A DNA stretch of 33,384 bases, taken from the NCBI GenBank assembly GCA_028703405.1, contig JAQVMY010000001.1, positions 40,001-73,384 of the forward strand, written 5' to 3'. Below the pieces are notes generated by a model. The model made no database searches, had not been told where the DNA came from, and saw nothing but the letters and a program-made list of their open reading frames with translations. Of this stretch, positions 22,968 to 32,010 are shown piece after piece. The stretch is from Bacilli bacterium. GTDB taxonomy: Bacteria; Bacillota_I; Bacilli_A; RF39; UBA660. Made by a program: the position numbers and the translations under genes. How positions within the stretch are numbered: position 1 is the stretch's first letter; every line of letters begins with the position of its first letter.

Positions 22968-23801
22968 TTATTTCACCAAATAATTAGCCATTTCCACAAA
23001 GACTTCTATAGAAATATGTTCGGCTCGAGATGATAAATTTAAATTATTTTGTAAAAGAATTTTTTCAACTTTATCTAAATCATATTCCCTTAAATTATTT
23101 CTAATGGTTTTTCTTTTTTGGCGGAAACTATCTTTAATTAACTTAAAAAAGAACTCTTTGCTTTTTAATGATAAGTTGTTTTTCTTTTTATTAAATTCTA
23201 CTACAATACTATCGACATTTGGTTTTGGTATAAAAACATTTTTACTAATATCCATTATCTTTTTTACATCATAATAATAATTAAGGAATATAGATAAAGA
23301 GTTATAATCACGACTTCCTGGTTTTGCTCGAAAACGATCACCAACTTCTTTTTGAACCATAACTACTATTTTATCAACATCAATATTATCTTCAATCAAT
23401 TTTACAATAATCGGAGTTGTTATATAATAAGGTAAGTTTGCAACAACATATAGCTGTTTGTATTTATAATCTTTTATATCATTTAAAACATTACTTTTTA
23501 AAAAATCCTCATATATAATCTTAACGTTATTATAATTCTTCAAATTATTGTCAATAATTTCTTTTAGCTTAATATCAATTTCATAACATATTACACTTTT
23601 AGCATGAAGCGCTAGTTTATTAGTAAGAGCCCCGCTACCAGGACCTATTTCAATAACTAGCGTCTCTTTGTCAATATTACTTTTTTTAATAATTGTATTA
23701 ATTACATTTTCGTCAACAATAAAATTTTGCCCAAACTTTTTTTTGAAACTAAAATTGTATTTATTTAACATTTCTTGCATTTTTTTAGGTGAATAATTCA
23801 T
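22968..23801 (-). CDS. ksgA: 16S rRNA dimethyladenosine transferase KsgA/RsmA
   Basis: Dimethylates the two adjacent adenines near the 3' end of 16S rRNA. A 277-residue protein. The family opening is KKKFGQNFIVDENVI, the SAM site is VIEIGPGSGALTNKL, and the catalytic NLPY motif is VVANLPYYITTPI. The C-terminal domain (SFRQKRKTIRNNL) is intact. Strong GGAGG site. The gene order YabE-like then ksgA matches Bacillus, except that rnmV (ribonuclease M5), normally between them, is missing. Confidence 0.98.
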   Translation of the reverse strand: MNYSPKKMQEMLNKYNFSFKKKFGQNFIVDENVINTIIKKSNIDKETLVIEIGPGSGALTNKLALHAKSVICYEIDIKLKEIIDNNLKNYNNVKIIYEDFLKSNVLNDIKDYKYKQLYVVANLPYYITTPIIVKLIEDNIDVDKIVVMVQKEVGDRFRAKPGSRDYNSLSIFLNYYYDVKKIMDISKNVFIPKPNVDSIVVEFNKKKNNLSLKSKEFFFKLIKDSFRQKRKTIRNNLREYDLDKVEKILLQNNLNLSSRAEHISIEVFVEMANYLVK

Positions 23802-23820
23802 ATTTCCTCCTTGCTATAAA

Positions 23821-23844
23821 GAAAAAGAAGACTTAACGTCTTCT
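23821..23844 (-). terminator. Terminator of the G5-3D gene
   Basis: AGAAGAC (23826-23832) pairs with GTCTTCT (23838-23844) around TTAAC, followed by a T-rich run in the minus transcript. The gene's TAG stop lies at the edge of the stem. Confidence 0.8.
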
Positions 23845-24544
23845 ACCAACCCCAGCGCAAAACATTGTATTTAACATTATTACTTGTTGTTTTACGAACT
23901 TGTGGATCCGCTTCTTCTAAAAATGCTAGATCAACTATTATTCTTTCTTCATTGTCCCAAGCATTTCTCATTGCAATTCCAGTATCCATAACAATACCAA
24001 TAAAAGGTTCATCAGATTCTCTAGTCACTTTTATTATTGTTCCACAAGGAAAGACCTTGTGTGATGCTGCTAAAATTCTTATTTCACCATAATCAGTATC
24101 ATTATAGACAATTCCATCTTTATAAAGATTATGATATTTTTTAGTAGGTAGTCGACAAGCAGTTGTTCCACTACATCCATTACAATCTGCACCATAAGCA
24201 GTTAAGCGACCATGGTGTTTTCCGCTAGGGCCTGTTCCTAGTTCAACAACTTCATGAACTACCTCTTTAATAACATCTACGGTTTTATTTTCTTTATCCT
24301 CATAAACAAGCCCATCTACGCCTTGAACAATAATTTTTTTTGTGTTCAAAGGCAACCTTGATGTTCTTTTTATAAGAGTATCATACTCAATAACAGTATG
24401 AACTATATTTAAACTCTTATTTACATTATCGTTAGTATTTACAGTTTCTATATTATTTATTTGATATGCACCAAATACTGATGTTATAGAAACCACTAAT
24501 AAACTTATCAATTTACCAACAAAATGCAGTAAATATGAATTCAT
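23843..24544 (-). CDS. Secreted G5-3D domain protein (YabE-like cell-wall factor)
   Basis: A 233-residue exported protein. A signal/anchor segment (FVGKLISLLVVSITSVFGAY, about 8-27) precedes a short G5-like domain (RTSRLPLNTKKIIVQGVDG to VHEVVELGTG, about 58-107). A 3D domain, named for its three aspartates, follows (RLTAYGADCNG, GTIIKVTRE, VMDTGIAM, IVDLAF). The fold is shared with MltA and resuscitation-promoting-type wall hydrolases. In Bacillus YabE sits in exactly this place between tatD and ksgA. I take ATG 24542-24544 as start because GAGG lies 8 bases upstream; the GTG three codons earlier overlaps the ribosome site. The DUF348 repeats of full YabE are absent. Confidence 0.9.
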   Translation of the reverse strand: MNSYLLHFVGKLISLLVVSITSVFGAYQINNIETVNTNDNVNKSLNIVHTVIEYDTLIKRTSRLPLNTKKIIVQGVDGLVYEDKENKTVDVIKEVVHEVVELGTGPSGKHHGRLTAYGADCNGCSGTTACRLPTKKYHNLYKDGIVYNDTDYGEIRILAASHKVFPCGTIIKVTRESDEPFIGIVMDTGIAMRNAWDNEERIIVDLAFLEEADPQVRKTTSNNVKYNVLRWGW

Positions 24545-24582
24545 AAATTTCACCTCGTAATATTCCTAACAATGAAATTTTA

Positions 24583-25347
24583 TCATAAATCAAGTTTTAT
24601 GTCAAATTGACGGAGGGCATTATGAGTTGTTACTTTATATACTTTTTCGATTGATATATTTTTGATTTCAGAAATTTTTTTAGCAACTATTTTTATATTA
24701 ACAGGTTGATTAATTTTACCTCTATATGGTACAGGGGTTAAAAAAGGGCTATCAGTTTCTAATAAAAAATATTTTAAATCTATGTTTTTTATAACTTCAT
24801 ATAGTGATTCAGCATTTTTAAAAGTAATAATGCCGCCTATTCCTAGCATAAAACCTAGTTCAGTAAATTTTTTAGCCATTTCTAAATCATAACTATAACA
24901 ATGTAACATAACCTTTAATCCATTATATTTTTCTTGTTTAAGTACATTATATGTATCTTCAAGCGCATTACGACTATGAATTACCACTGGTTTATTGTGT
25001 TTTTTTGCAATTTCCAACTGTTTTTCAAATATATTTAATTGTTTATCTTTATTATCTGTTTTCCTATAATAATCAAGGCCTATTTCTCCTACTCCTATAA
25101 TTTTTGGATTATTAATGTTATTCTCAATTATTAAAAAATCTTTTTCATCAAAATCATCTAATTCTGAGGGGTGGAATCCTAGTGTTCCAAAAACATTATT
25201 ATATTTATTGCATAAATCTATTACTTCTTTATTTGTTTCAATATTTGTACCACTTACTATCATTATATTACTTTGCATATTTTTAATGATAGTATCTATA
25301 TCCTTATAAAATTCCTTAAATAAATGGCAATGCGTATCAATAATCAT
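24583..25347 (-). CDS. tatD: TatD-family metal-dependent deoxyribonuclease
   Basis: A 254-residue amidohydrolase-fold DNase. Metal ligands are visible: IDTHCHL (residues 3-9), GEIGLDYY (Glu), VVIHSRNALEDT, LHCYS and the final LLETDSPFLTPVPYRG. The start is ATG 25345-25347 with GGAGGGTGA directly upstream; the longer frame to 25383 would include this site. It ends in TGA, direct evidence that TGA is a stop here. Position metG-tatD-yabE is as in Bacillus. An inverted repeat with an extended -10 lies just upstream. Confidence 0.96.
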   Translation of the reverse strand: MIIDTHCHLFKEFYKDIDTIIKNMQSNIMIVSGTNIETNKEVIDLCNKYNNVFGTLGFHPSELDDFDEKDFLIIENNINNPKIIGVGEIGLDYYRKTDNKDKQLNIFEKQLEIAKKHNKPVVIHSRNALEDTYNVLKQEKYNGLKVMLHCYSYDLEMAKKFTELGFMLGIGGIITFKNAESLYEVIKNIDLKYFLLETDSPFLTPVPYRGKINQPVNIKIVAKKISEIKNISIEKVYKVTTHNALRQFDIKLDL

Positions 25348-25362
25348 TAAATCACCCTCCAC

Positions 25363-25400
25363 AATAAGAAAATTATACCACAAAAGGTATAATTCTTATT
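25363..25400 (-). promoter_or_regulatory. Inverted repeat overlapping an extended -10 upstream of tatD
   Basis: AATAAGAA and TTATACC (25363-25370, 25373-25379) pair with GGTATAA and TTCTTATT (25386-25400) around ACAAAA, 15 pairs with one bulge. The minus-strand TGG-TATAAT (25372-25380) lies inside it. It could be an operator at the tatD promoter, or a hairpin after the small frame at 25396-25566, whose stop is inside the repeat. Confidence 0.55.
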
Positions 25401-25566
25401 TTTTTATATTTATATATATATATTTACAGTATACAAACACTACAAATATAAAATATATAAAATTTACAACATTAAATTCAAGAAGAATACTTCCTAAGTT
25501 GAGTAACGATATAATAACAAAATACACCAGTACACTACTAACCTCTTTATTCTTACTTGTAACCAT
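25396..25566 (-). CDS. Possible small hydrophobic membrane peptide
   Basis: A 56-codon frame, MVTSKNKEVSSVLVYF then a nearly continuous hydrophobic stretch (two short helices around VLVYFVIISLLNLG and VVNFIYFIFVVFVY) and a basic end. Support: a promoter with -35 TTGTAT, 17-base spacer and TGA-TATATT (25599-25627), a ribosome-like site GGGAAGGGA 5 bases before the ATG, and a hairpin at the stop codon. Against: the DNA is very AT-rich, so hydrophobic frames arise easily, and I recognise no family. If real, it would be a one-gene unit of the small toxic/leader peptide size class. Confidence 0.4.
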   Translation of the reverse strand: MVTSKNKEVSSVLVYFVIISLLNLGSILLEFNVVNFIYFIFVVFVYCKYIYINIKK

Positions 25567-25598
25567 TGTTTCCCTTCCCTATTGTACACAACAATACT

Positions 25599-25627
25599 AA
25601 TATATCATATCAAAACAAATAATACAA
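25599..25627 (-). promoter_or_regulatory. Promoter downstream of metG (small frame or tatD)
   Basis: On the minus strand: -35 TTGTAT (25622-25627), 17-base spacer, extended -10 TGA-TATATT (25599-25604). Start near 25592. It could serve the small frame and read on to tatD. Confidence 0.55.
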
Positions 25628-25650
25628 AGTGTTTCATATTTTTTTATTAG

Positions 25651-25670
25651 ACATTTTACAACATTTTACA
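25651..25670. repeat. Tandem 10-mer ACATTTTACA x2
   Basis: ACATTTTACA is present twice without a gap, four bases after the metG stop. It may be a binding site or chance. Confidence 0.6.
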
Positions 25671-25673
25671 CTA

Positions 25674-27248
25674 TTAGCTACCTTTTTTTTTATTTTCTAT
25701 TTCTTTTAGCTTAATTTTTTTATCAATTCTTAAAAATATTGGTTCAGGATTATTTAGTTTTGATCCTTTTTCCATTCCCTTAAAATCAACTATTGAATTA
25801 TAGTTTTTATTTGATGTATTTAATTGACTAAATATCTTATCTGAAGTTTCCGGTAAGAATGGTTGAAGTGATACTGCCCCTATTCTTATAGTTTCTAAAA
25901 GATTATATATAACAGAAGCTAACCGATTATAATTGCTTTCATCTTTAGCAAGTATCCATGGTGTGGTTTCATCTATATATTTATTAGCGCGGTCAAATAT
26001 ATCAAAGATTAAATTAATAGTTTCTGAAGTCTTATATTCATTCATTTTATTATCAATTTGAATTTGTGTATTTTTAACAAAATTAATTAATGAATTATCA
26101 ATTTCTTCATTAATGAGAGGTTCAGGAACTATTCCGTTAAAGTATTTATGAGCCATACTTATTGTTCTATTTAATAGATTACCAAGATTATTAACTAAAT
26201 CAGCATTGATTTTATCAATTAATAACTCATAAGTAAATATTCCGTCATTTGCATATGACATTTGACTTAACATATAAAATCTAATTGGATCAACACCAAA
26301 CAACTCAACTAAATCATCAGCGTAAATAATATTACCTTTTGACTTACTCATTTTTTCTTGACCCGACAAAAGCCAAGGATGACCTAAAATCTTTTTAGGT
26401 AGCGGGAGATCTAAAGCCATTAACATAATTGGCCAATAAATAACATGAAATCTCAAAATATCCTTTCCAATAATATGTACATCAGCTGGCCATAATTTTG
26501 AAAAATGAGAATCATGATTGCCATCTATGTCATATCCAATAAAAGTAATATAATTACTTAAAGCATCAATCCAAACATATACAACATGGCCTTCATCAAA
26601 GGTAACTGGCACCCCCCAGTCAAATGATGTCCTCGATACACAAAGATCTTGAAGACCTGGTTTTATAAAGTTATTGATGATTTCTTTTTTTCGGCTTTCT
26701 GGTTTTATAAAATCAGGATTATCATTAATATGATTTTCTAATTTTTTAGCATAATTACTTAATTTAAAGAAATAAGCATCTTCTTTTGTTGATTTAACTG
26801 CACGACCACAATCTGGACACTTTCCATCAACTAATTGTGATTCACTAAAAAATGATTCGCATGGTGTACAATATAGACCTTCATAAACACCTTTATAAAT
26901 ATCTCCTTGTTTATATAATTTTTCAAAAATTTGTGAAACTTTTGATTTATGTGTTGGGTTAGTAGTTCTGACAAATTTATCATAACTAGTATTCATAATA
27001 TCCCAAATTCTTTTTACTTCTAGTGATACCTCATCAACAAATTCTTGATTGGTTTTGTTGTTCAATGCCGCCTTTTCAGCAATTTTTTGTCCATGCTCAT
27101 CAGTACCTGTTTGAAAGTAAACATCATATCCAACTAAACGTTTATATCTCGCTATAGTATCTGCTAAGACTATTTCATAAGTATTTCCTATATGAGGCTT
27201 TCCAGATGTGTATGCAATAGCGGTATATATATTAAAATTTTTACTCAT
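25674..27248 (-). CDS. metG: Methionyl-tRNA synthetase
   Basis: Charges tRNA-Met, including the initiator encoded at 15266-15342. A 524-residue class I synthetase. The HIGH-equivalent is GKPHIGNTYE (about 15-24), and the zinc-binding insertion has two CxxC pairs (CTPCESFF, GKCPDCGRA). KMSKS is present as EKMSKSKGNI, with a helical anticodon-binding domain after it. The C-terminal EMAP/Trbp111-like tRNA-binding domain of Bacillus MetS (total about 660) is missing, as in many shorter MetG. Start ATG 27246-27248 overlaps the dut end by 8 bases. It is controlled together with dut by the T-box at 27751-27976. Confidence 0.97.
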   Translation of the reverse strand: MSKNFNIYTAIAYTSGKPHIGNTYEIVLADTIARYKRLVGYDVYFQTGTDEHGQKIAEKAALNNKTNQEFVDEVSLEVKRIWDIMNTSYDKFVRTTNPTHKSKVSQIFEKLYKQGDIYKGVYEGLYCTPCESFFSESQLVDGKCPDCGRAVKSTKEDAYFFKLSNYAKKLENHINDNPDFIKPESRKKEIINNFIKPGLQDLCVSRTSFDWGVPVTFDEGHVVYVWIDALSNYITFIGYDIDGNHDSHFSKLWPADVHIIGKDILRFHVIYWPIMLMALDLPLPKKILGHPWLLSGQEKMSKSKGNIIYADDLVELFGVDPIRFYMLSQMSYANDGIFTYELLIDKINADLVNNLGNLLNRTISMAHKYFNGIVPEPLINEEIDNSLINFVKNTQIQIDNKMNEYKTSETINLIFDIFDRANKYIDETTPWILAKDESNYNRLASVIYNLLETIRIGAVSLQPFLPETSDKIFSQLNTSNKNYNSIVDFKGMEKGSKLNNPEPIFLRIDKKIKLKEIENKKKGS

Positions 27249-27735
27249 TTTCTTCACCTTTGTTGGTGCTCCCAAAGCCGCCAATCCTTTCATTTTTTAT
27301 TTTTTCTTCATTATCAATTATTAAAAACTTGGTAAAAATGCCTTGAATATAAGCATCACCCTTTTTAATAATAACTTTGCTATCTCCATGATTTTGCAGT
27401 CTAACCCACAAGTGTCCTTCGTTAGATTTATTATTATAATAATCACTATCAATAATACCTACTTGATTACAAAGACGAACATTATATTTAAATCCCATGC
27501 TACCTCTAACAATTAACATCAACATTTCATCTTGATTCATATAAACTTTTATTCCAGTAGGTATTTTTTGAGTTTCACCAGGCTTTATGATAATGTCATC
27601 AATTGCAAAAAAATCATAACCTGCGCTGTTCTTAGTGCTTCTCCTAGGCAACTTATATTTTTTATATAATTCTTGATTATTATCTATATCCACACTAAAT
27701 TGTGGAAAACTTATTTTTTCAAATCCTCTACTCAC
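27241..27735 (-). CDS. dut: dUTP diphosphatase (trimeric dUTPase)
   Basis: Hydrolyses dUTP to dUMP, keeping uracil out of DNA. A 164-residue protein with the five conserved motifs in order: AGYDFFA, RGSMGFK, GIIDSDYYN, KGDAYIQGIF and GGFGSTN. The variant starting RGFEKISFPQF is the one common in Firmicutes and their phages. Start is GTG at 27733-27735, with AGGAGG 6 bases upstream. It is the first gene after the T-box, so its expression should follow methionyl-tRNA charging although its function has no link with methionine. Translationally coupled to metG. Confidence 0.95.
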   Translation of the reverse strand: MSRGFEKISFPQFSVDIDNNQELYKKYKLPRRSTKNSAGYDFFAIDDIIIKPGETQKIPTGIKVYMNQDEMLMLIVRGSMGFKYNVRLCNQVGIIDSDYYNNKSNEGHLWVRLQNHGDSKVIIKKGDAYIQGIFTKFLIIDNEEKIKNERIGGFGSTNKGEENE

Positions 27736-27750
27736 TATATTCCTCCTTAC

Positions 27751-27976
27751 AAAAAAATCACATCCATGTTAAGGACGTGATTACGCGGTACCACCTTAAT
27801 TTATAACTATTGTTATACACTCAAACATTTAACGCATACATACGGTCTAGCCTACATATCGACTAAACAATTCAGGAGCCATTCAAAATATTATATTTTC
27901 TTTGTTTGCACCATACCCAAAGTCTCTAATAAAATATAAATACTTCTCTTTCCTTCATAATCTTTAAACAATAATT
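27751..27976 (-). promoter_or_regulatory. T-box leader (probably methionine) of dut-metG
   Basis: The antiterminator T-box motif GGTGGTACCGCG is at 27784-27795. It is followed by a terminator: AATCACATCC (27756-27765) pairs with GGACGTGATT (27773-27782), then seven T. Upstream is a Stem I with AGAGAAG and an apical loop with GGTATGGTGCAAA closed by CTTTG/CAAAG. In the 3' side of the specifier loop the triplet ATG (27880-27882, context GA-ATG-G) fits methionine and matches metG downstream. Uncharged tRNA-Met would pair with both sites and stabilise the antiterminator. The T-box class is certain; the specifier reading is inferred. Confidence 0.92.
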
Positions 27977-27982
27977 ATTGCT

Positions 27983-28011
27983 ATTATAGCATATTAGTTT
28001 TTATTGTTCAA
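27983..28011 (-). promoter_or_regulatory. Promoter of the T-box transcript
   Basis: On the minus strand: -35 TTGAAC (28006-28011), 17-base spacer, -10 TATAAT (27983-27988). The -35 overlaps the last codons of spoVT. Confidence 0.8.
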
Positions 28012-28534
28012 GATACTTACCTAAAAATTGTGATGCTATTTTCGCCATTTTCTCTTCGACAAGCCCTATTTCTTCTCCATTTGAAGTTATTACCACTAAA
28101 CCTACTGCATCACCATTAGCTATAATTGTACTTATAGTATACGTTCCACTTTCCTTTTTATCTTTGATAAGTTCAAAATCCTTTTGATATTTTTCTAATA
28201 TATTTTCCCTTCTTAATATTGAGTTTTCTAAGTTTTCACTTATAGGTTGGTTTATATAGTTTTTTTTGTTTGATCCCGCTACTGCTATAACATCTTTAGT
28301 ATCGGTTATAATAATATTATGCTTAATAAAAGCATACATTGAATCCACAAATTTCTGCGTAAAATCATCTATTTTTTTCAGAAGTGAATATTTTTTTAGA
28401 ATTATCTTATCCTCACCTTCTATGTATATTTCGATACTATCATTATTGTTTATTCTTAAAGTCTTCCTTATTTCCTTCGGAATAACTATTCTTCCCATTT
28501 CATCAATTCTTCTAACAATGCCTATACTTTTCAT
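28001..28534 (-). CDS. spoVT: SpoVT-like AbrB/GAF transcription regulator
   Basis: A 177-residue regulator; Bacillus SpoVT has 178 and controls forespore genes. The N-terminal AbrB swapped-hairpin DNA-binding domain is MKSIGIVRRIDEMGRIVIPK with EIRKTLRINNNDSIEIYIE (residues 1-45). The C-terminal GAF-like domain follows (FVDSMYAFIKHNIIITDTKDVIAVAG to MAKIASQFLGKYLEQ). The mfd-spoVT order is the same as in Bacillus. RBS GAGGT. Whether sporulation itself is retained cannot be told; the gene also occurs in non-sporulating relatives. Confidence 0.9.
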   Translation of the reverse strand: MKSIGIVRRIDEMGRIVIPKEIRKTLRINNNDSIEIYIEGEDKIILKKYSLLKKIDDFTQKFVDSMYAFIKHNIIITDTKDVIAVAGSNKKNYINQPISENLENSILRRENILEKYQKDFELIKDKKESGTYTISTIIANGDAVGLVVITSNGEEIGLVEEKMAKIASQFLGKYLEQ

Positions 28535-28700
28535 TTTTACCTCACTCTCTACATAATATTTTGTCTAATTATGGCTATTTTATACTTACTTAATTTTATA
28601 ATTACTATATATTAATAGTGTTGCTGCTACTAAGGATTTTTTATTTTTAATACGTATTATTTTAGAAAGTTCGTGAATTATGAATATTGTTAAATTAAAT

Positions 28701-28731
28701 AAGGATTATACTTAATTTAAGTATAATCCTT
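28701..28731. terminator. Terminator overlapping the mfd stop
   Basis: AAGGATTATACTT (28701-28713) pairs over 13 bp with AAGTATAATCCTT (28719-28731) around AATTT. The mfd stop codon (28717-28719) lies at the loop. The following T tract is interrupted. Confidence 0.7.
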
Positions 28732-31700
28732 TTCTATTAGCACTAATAATTCAATTAAATAATATATAAAATGTTTATCTAGTTTTAATGTGTCTAATGT
28801 TATTAATAATTTATTTTTTTTCATCCCAAAACGAAACATTCGAGTAATATCGAGAACATCTATAAATAATTTTTGAATAATCAATTTACTTGTTAATTTC
28901 TCAGGTATTTCTATTTCTATAAAATTCTTAGTTTGTTTTATTTTCGTAATATTTAATTTTTGGGCTAATTTTTCAAACCATTGTTCATACATATAGATTA
29001 ATAATTTTTCATCAATTGGTCCAAACCTATCTTCTATCTCACTTTTTACTTCATATAATTTTTCATAAGAATCAATTGAGTTTATATAATTATGAATCTC
29101 AATTTTTAATTCTTCTTCATCTACATATTCATCTCTTATTGATGTATCAACTTCTAAAAGAGGTAAAGTTTCTATTTCAATTGGTTCTTCAATTTCTTCA
29201 CCTTTTAATTTTTTTGTTTCTATATTTAACATATTTAAGAACATTTCTATTCCAACAGTGTCAACAAAGCCTGCTTGTTCACTGCCAAGGATATCACCTG
29301 CACCACGAATTGATAAATCACGCATCGCTATTGAAAAACCACTTCCTAATTCAGTGAAATCTTTAATAACTTTTAATCTTTTTGTTGCAATTTCCGATAA
29401 TATTTTCCTGTTATCATACATTAAGTAACAATAAGCAATTTTATTACTGCGTCCAACCCTACCCCTAATTTGATAGAGTTGAGACAACCCAAAACGATCG
29501 GCATCTATAATTATCAGTGTATTTACCTTAGGTATATCAATACCTGTTTCAATAATTGTTGTACAAATTAAGACATCATATTGATGATTATAAAAATCCA
29601 TCATTATTTTTTCTAGTCCGTTTTTTGACATTTTTCCGTGTGCTGAAGTAATACGAAGATCTGGTAATAAATTTTTTAATTCTATTTCTTTTTGATACAT
29701 ATTTTCTATATTATTATATAAAATAAAAATTTGACCATTCCTTGATTTCTCTTTATAAATTGCATCCTTGATGATTTGATTATTATAAGCCATTACATAG
29801 GTTTGAATAGGATACCTATTCACTGGTGGGGTTTGAATTAAAGATAAGCTACGAATACCTGTAAAAGTCATTTGTAAAGTTCTTGGTATTGGGGTTGCTG
29901 TTAAAGTTAAAACATCAATATTAGTTTTATACTTTTTTATTTTTTCTTTATGCTTCACTCCAAACCTTTGTTCCTCATCAATTACCAAAAGTCCTAAATC
30001 TTTAAATTGAATATCATCACTTAATATTCTATGTGTACCTATTACAACATCTATCTTACCACTTTTAATATCTTTAATTATTTTTGTTGTCTCTGATTTT
30101 GATACAAATCTATTTAACAATACAACATTAACGGCAAAAGATTTGAATCGCTCAATAGCATTATTATAATGTTGGCTAGATAAGATTGTTGTTGGGCAAA
30201 GTAATGCGGCTTGCTTATCAGATAGAACTGCCTTAAACATTGCACGAAATGCTACTTCAGTTTTCCCGAAACCTACATCACCACATAATAATCTATCCAT
30301 AGGAGTTGATTTTTCCATTTCTTTTTTTATTTCTTCAGTTACTTTAATTTGATCAAGAGTATCAGTATATTTAAATTCCTTTTCAAATTCCAATTGTTCT
30401 GGACCATCTTTCAAAAAGGCAAACCCTTTAGCAGATTCACGCTCAGCATATAATTGAAGAAGAGAAAAAGCAATATCTTCTACCTTTTTTTTAACTCTCA
30501 ACTTGGCTTTTGCCCACTCCGAACTTCCTAATCTTGTTAGTTTTGGAGTAATACTACTATTATTTGAATATTTTTTTACAGTCTCAATTTTTTCAACTGG
30601 AACGTATATTTTGTCATTACCGTAATATTCTAAACATAAATAATCTTTATATAAATCATTTTTTTTAATTTTTTCAATACCCGCATATCGTGCAATACCA
30701 TGAACTTCATGAACAATATAATCACCAATATTAATTTTTGTTAAATCATTAATTTTAGTACCAATTTTAAATCGTGATTTGTATTGTTGATTTGAATTTT
30801 TTTTATTAAAAATTTCATTTTCACTGATTACAACAAGATTAGGTAATTCAAAACCACTATTAATCTTTTTAACAATAACATTAATTTTATTATCAATTAT
30901 TTCATCAATTGAAGTATAAACAATGTTATTATTTTCTAATTCATCTATTAATTTATTAACTATTTTACTATCAGACATACAAATAATTACCTTTTTTGTT
31001 TTAAAAAGATAATTATTAAGTTGATTATTGATTAATTCTTTTTTATTGCTAAACGGTTCGATATCTTTTGAATTGTATATTAACTTGTTTTCGATTTTGT
31101 TGATACCGTTATCAAATCTCATTAAATACAAATAATTTTTTGGTAAATCATATAAATCATGCATGTATTTAACATTATTCAAATTTAAACTCTTTTGATA
31201 ATTTAACATTTCTTCTAATAAAAGTTTATAACTAATTTCTATCTCATTATAATTATCAACAATTACCTTACAATTGTTGAAATATGAAACAATATTAACT
31301 GGTTTTAAATATTTGCAAATATCCTTTTGTGTTATATTATCAATATCTACTTCTGAATCTACTAAAAATTCTGTATTTGGATAAATTTCTGTTTGATTAA
31401 TAGTTTTAATGGTTTTTTGAGTATCAACATCAAAAACTCTTATTGATTCAATTGTATCGCCCCAAAATTCTAATCTAATTGGATTATTTTCATTGATAGG
31501 AAATATATCTAAAACAAAACCACGAACCGCAAAATCCCCAGTCTTATTTACTATTACTTCTCGTTTATAGCCTATTTTATTTAATTGCAATACAATTTCA
31601 GGTATCTTGTATTCTTTGCTATTTCTAATAATAATTTTGTTATCAACAAATTGTTTTTTTGGTGGCAAAAATCGAAGATACCCCATTAAGTTAGTTACAA

Positions 31701-31998
31701 TAATTTTTTTTTCTTTTTTAATTATTGATTGAATTGTTTCTAATCTGGTTGTCTTTAATTCTGGACTAATAGCTATAGCTTCACTAGTTAAAAATTCATC
31801 CATTGGAAAAAGATAAACATCTTTAGTATAATGGAGTAATGATTGATAAATGTTTGTTGCTTCATATAATGAATTAACCAAAAAAACAATAGATTCTTCA
31901 GTTTGGATAAACCTATTGTATATATACATACATTTTAATTCATTATTCAATCCAATAATTAATTCAGTTTTTTTATCAATATTAAAAATTTTTTTCAT
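28717..31998 (-). CDS. mfd: Transcription-repair coupling factor Mfd
   Basis: Removes RNA polymerase stalled at DNA lesions and recruits UvrA. A 1093-residue protein, normal size is about 1150. The UvrB-like N-terminal part (LTSEAIAISPELKTTRLETI, GDFAVRGFVLDIFPI) is followed by the RNA-polymerase-interacting Tudor-like domain (KINIGDYIVHEVHGIARYAG). The RecG-like motor has Walker A LCGDVGFGKTEVAFRA, DEEQ box VIDEEQRFGVKHKEK, and motif VI QIRGRVGRSNK. The TRG motif (RDLSIRGAGDILG) and C-terminal TRCF domain follow. The pth-mfd-spoVT order is that of Bacillus, with fin missing between pth and mfd. Confidence 0.98.
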   Translation of the reverse strand: MKKIFNIDKKTELIIGLNNELKCMYIYNRFIQTEESIVFLVNSLYEATNIYQSLLHYTKDVYLFPMDEFLTSEAIAISPELKTTRLETIQSIIKKEKKIIVTNLMGYLRFLPPKKQFVDNKIIIRNSKEYKIPEIVLQLNKIGYKREVIVNKTGDFAVRGFVLDIFPINENNPIRLEFWGDTIESIRVFDVDTQKTIKTINQTEIYPNTEFLVDSEVDIDNITQKDICKYLKPVNIVSYFNNCKVIVDNYNEIEISYKLLLEEMLNYQKSLNLNNVKYMHDLYDLPKNYLYLMRFDNGINKIENKLIYNSKDIEPFSNKKELINNQLNNYLFKTKKVIICMSDSKIVNKLIDELENNNIVYTSIDEIIDNKINVIVKKINSGFELPNLVVISENEIFNKKNSNQQYKSRFKIGTKINDLTKINIGDYIVHEVHGIARYAGIEKIKKNDLYKDYLCLEYYGNDKIYVPVEKIETVKKYSNNSSITPKLTRLGSSEWAKAKLRVKKKVEDIAFSLLQLYAERESAKGFAFLKDGPEQLEFEKEFKYTDTLDQIKVTEEIKKEMEKSTPMDRLLCGDVGFGKTEVAFRAMFKAVLSDKQAALLCPTTILSSQHYNNAIERFKSFAVNVVLLNRFVSKSETTKIIKDIKSGKIDVVIGTHRILSDDIQFKDLGLLVIDEEQRFGVKHKEKIKKYKTNIDVLTLTATPIPRTLQMTFTGIRSLSLIQTPPVNRYPIQTYVMAYNNQIIKDAIYKEKSRNGQIFILYNNIENMYQKEIELKNLLPDLRITSAHGKMSKNGLEKIMMDFYNHQYDVLICTTIIETGIDIPKVNTLIIIDADRFGLSQLYQIRGRVGRSNKIAYCYLMYDNRKILSEIATKRLKVIKDFTELGSGFSIAMRDLSIRGAGDILGSEQAGFVDTVGIEMFLNMLNIETKKLKGEEIEEPIEIETLPLLEVDTSIRDEYVDEEELKIEIHNYINSIDSYEKLYEVKSEIEDRFGPIDEKLLIYMYEQWFEKLAQKLNITKIKQTKNFIEIEIPEKLTSKLIIQKLFIDVLDITRMFRFGMKKNKLLITLDTLKLDKHFIYYLIELLVLIEKDYT

Positions 31999-32010
31999 GT
32001 TATCCCACCA

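Noticed and set aside
25571-25600. DnaA-box-like TTGTACACA, suggesting an origin
   Set aside because: Single site with two mismatches to the consensus, no cluster and no dnaA/dnaN nearby, although the gene neighbourhood is origin-proximal in Bacillus.
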